Shown here: piece by piece, positions 62,101-64,000 of the stretch
Numbering within the stretch: the first letter of the stretch is position 1
How the letters are laid out: each line of letters opens with the position of its first letter
Source of the DNA: Gordionus sp. m RMFG-2023
Taxonomy: Eukaryota; Nematomorpha; Gordioida; Chordodea; Parachordodidae
Length of the DNA stretch: 64,000 nt
Assembly: GCF_954871325.1 (NCBI RefSeq)
Contig: NC_088779.1
Span: forward strand, 10,604,846-10,668,845
Reading direction: 5' to 3'
Made by a program: the position numbers and the translations under genes
Notes under the pieces: model-generated
What the model saw: only the letters and a program-made list of their open reading frames with translations
What the model was told of the DNA's origin: nothing
Database searches by the model: none

Positions 62101-62791
62101 TTATCCTCTAATCCATCATTGACATCTCGGATGAGATTATTATAAAATTCACTATTTATATACGTGTTATTTGCAAGATATGGTAGCGACTTAATTGGAA
62201 GTAATTTGAATTTAAATATTGGGATGTTAGCTTAAAAAGAAAGGACATTAACCCTGAGAATGCACTAAGTGCACTTAATGTTTGTAAACACACATTATTA
62301 TTCCAAACATTACAAAATTATTTCAAATTTTAGCATGCCTCCCTATTATGACTTGTATTAATGGAAAAACTTTCTAGGATTTACGAAGGCTAAAAACATA
62401 TTTACGGAATACTATATCGCAAAATAGATTAAATGGATTAGCGCTTATAAGTATTCATCGTTAATTATCATAATTATCAAATTCTAAAAGAAAATTAGAT
62501 CTAACATTATAAATTTTTAACACGTTTTTATATCAATATATATATGTGATATATATTATTATATGAATATATATATTTCCTATTTGTTCTAGAATTATTT
62601 TTTGTTATAATCTCTTATCCTTCATATATTTTAAATAATGATATTTTTTAAATTAAAATTAACCTCCTATCCTGTAAAAATATTTTATAACTATATATAG
62701 ACTAAGTTAACCCATTCAAAGACTAGACAAAAGCGGGCCGAAGACCCGCCCAAAATGGAAACTGGCGCGAAGCCATAAGCAATTTATTAAT
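59188..62791. other. Gene-poor interval downstream of MRPL17
   Basis: No confident host exon. The 59800-60400 and 61200-61700 parts are somewhat less A+T-extreme, but their frames are broken and show no family motif I can defend. A short G+C hairpin (GCGGGCC GAAGA CCCGC) lies near 62730. Confidence 0.5.
61303..61474 (+). other. Unassigned short ORF with one predicted membrane segment
   Basis: From ATG 61309 the frame gives about 54 residues: a basic amphipathic start (TNVLDKIKELLFINLNLKWV), then a hydrophobic stretch ILVLLITVCCTGIFILLNHM long enough to span a membrane. About 120 bp downstream, another short stretch between AG and GTAAGTA (about 61518-61585) reads LLGGFLPLLLFPMGWTF. These could be two exons of an unknown membrane protein, or chance in A+T-rich DNA. 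Function unknown. Confidence 0.15.
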
Positions 62792-62829
62792 CCCCACCCC
62801 CCTTAGGAAAATCTTTGATATGCCTATGG
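62792..62829. mobile_element. hAT terminal fragment
   Basis: CCCCACCCCCCTTAGGAAAA followed by TCTTTGATATGCCTATGG is similar to the end at 63932-63967 and has the hAT pattern of a C-run next to 'GGATACGCCTATG'. The partner end was not found in the window. Confidence 0.5.
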
Positions 62830-62863
62830 ATGTGAATGTATTGAAGAATAGCTTGTGTGTGGG

Positions 62864-63411
62864 CAGCGTCTACATGACAGGATTTTCACTGGAGGCAAAA
62901 CCCCTTCAAAAACCTTTGCATACCCCCCTAAAAAATCCCCGCCGCCTTCACCTATTTATTTATTGATACTCTTTTCAAATAATTTATAAAGGATAAATTA
63001 AATTAATCTATCTCTACTACCAACTATCGATATTTTGTGAATATAAATTATTTATTTTTTAGAAAATAAATTTAATTAAAACCTCCATTTACAATGAATT
63101 AATTATTATGGCATTATGAGCTTGCTGAAATATCTAAGCCTTTTAAATTATATTTAAAAGGATAGTTTATTTGGAAAACAATGTGTAAGATTGTTTGCAA
63201 TATATAGATTTGGTCGATGAATTGTATTATAATAATACTATAATAAAAGTATTAATTTTTACAGCAATTAACTTTTTCTTATTTCTTCTCAAAATTTAAT
63301 AGATAACCCCCCAAAAAAAATTTATCCTACCCCCATTAAAGCAGCTTACCCCCTACCCCCTCAAAAAAAGGATGCAAACTGTTCCTACCCCTCCCTCTCA
63401 TGTAGACGCTG
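62864..63411. mobile_element. hAT-type element with identical 10 bp flanks
   Basis: Termini CAGCGTCTACATGACAGG and CTCTCATGTAGACGCTG form an inverted repeat of about 15 bp. The flanks are TGTGTGTGGG on both sides (62854-62863 and 63412-63421), probably an 8 bp duplication extended by TG repeats. C-runs (ACCCCCTACCCCC) lie inside the right end. 548 bp, no coding capacity. Confidence 0.85.
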
Positions 63412-63424
63412 TGTGTGTGGGATA

Positions 63425-63616
63425 GTAAAAGCTCGATTTAAGTCGATTGTAAAAAACGGCCTGCGTAGATTTTAGCTAAAAACTTTATGTAAGCCTAAGG
63501 ATTTTGCACATAGCCGGTAGAAATGCGGTCATCTTTTTGCCAAATCTCTATGATAGTTGAAATCTTAATTGAGTCATTTTGAAAAATCGACTCAAATCGG
63601 ACTTTTAACAACACTA
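63425..63616. mobile_element. Hairpin hAT MITE, copy 9
   Basis: The right end ACTTTTAACAACACTA is intact; the left end is worn. The arms contain GTAGATTTTAGCTAAAAACT and GTTGAAATCTTAATTGAGTC, the same AAGATTTTAGC subfamily as the copy at 44317. Confidence 0.68.
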
Positions 63617-63931
63617 TGATTATTATGTGACACTAAGTATATTTATTTAAAATATATTTTTCTAATTTATTTTATATTTATTAGATAATGAAAAATGAAG
63701 AGATATTTGGTTTGAGGTGAATGTTAAAAATGTTGGAACTGGAAACAATAGACCTTAATGATATAGGAAGAATTTTGAAAGATTAGTAAAAGTTAAAACT
63801 ATTTAAAATAACCACTACAATTCATTGAAAACCCTAAATTATTTTTGTAGAAATCTAATATGCACAAGGGCCTACAATTAGTGGACCAGAGGATATTCAA
63901 TAAAATTTATGGGTGAAAAATTTATTTATTA

Positions 63932-63967
63932 GGCCGCTCCCCTAGAAAAATCCTGGATACGCCTATG
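63932..63967. mobile_element. hAT terminal fragment near the right window edge
   Basis: GGCCGCTCCCCTAGAAAAAT followed by CCTGGATACGCCTATG is a typical right-hand terminus of the CATAGGCGTATCCAGG-type hAT elements. The matching left end is not in the window. Confidence 0.5.
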
Positions 63968-64000
63968 TAAATAATAGAAGCTATATGTGAGGTTGAATCA

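Noticed and set aside
62728-62752. G+C-rich hairpin resembling a bacterial terminator
   Set aside because: The context is an animal nuclear genome with no gene ending there; more likely the edge of a decayed element.
1-64000. CRISPR arrays, operons, tRNA or rRNA genes
   Set aside because: Looked for and not seen. Intron-containing genes and element types show eukaryotic nuclear DNA, and no cloverleaf or rRNA core was recognised.

Overview
The window is nuclear DNA from an invertebrate-type animal with a very A+T-rich, transposon-laden genome. Three pieces of evidence support this. The protein genes carry GT-AG introns. The gene content is animal (a muscarinic-type acetylcholine receptor, NOL10, MRPL17). 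A mitochondrial COX1 fragment in the nucleus reads TGA as tryptophan, as animal mitochondria do. I could not narrow the phylum from sequence alone.

Three host genes are clear. (1) The 5' part of an amine GPCR of the muscarinic acetylcholine receptor type runs off the left edge on the minus strand (start 2329). It is open for 776 codons without an intron: TM1-TM5, then an enormous third intracellular loop. (2) A complete 13-exon NOL10/Enp2-type nucleolar WD40 gene lies on the minus strand (39559-49557). I traced it exon by exon; all phases agree and it predicts 749 residues. (3) A complete 4-exon mitochondrial ribosomal protein bL17m gene (MRPL17) lies on the plus strand (53882-59187) and predicts 231 residues. 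NOL10 and MRPL17 are head to head across a 4.3 kb spacer filled with hAT-type insertions.

The rest is mobile-element debris. From 3.5 to 8.3 kb there is a nested stack: a non-LTR-type reverse transcriptase relic is split by a piggyBac element (with TIRs), which holds both a 375 bp hAT-type MITE (perfect 8 bp target duplication) and a COX1 NUMT. From 8.3 to 38 kb no host gene was recognised. That stretch holds several families of short hAT-like elements, a 2 kb hAT relic with another element inside it, and a small LINE remnant. NOL10 introns carry a 31 bp minisatellite, MITEs, a foldback and a hAT transposase fragment. The 4.1 kb intron 2 of MRPL17 holds two insertion stacks, each an element containing smaller elements. 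The right end (59.2-64 kb) has further hAT ends and no convincing gene.

The most unusual theme is a set of hAT-like non-autonomous families. They share 8 bp target duplications, but each repeats its own short phrase beneath the termini (GGCCCGGCCCG, GTAACTAGTTAC, CACGCC, GATAC and so on). Two structurally different families share the terminus TAGTGTTRTTAAA.
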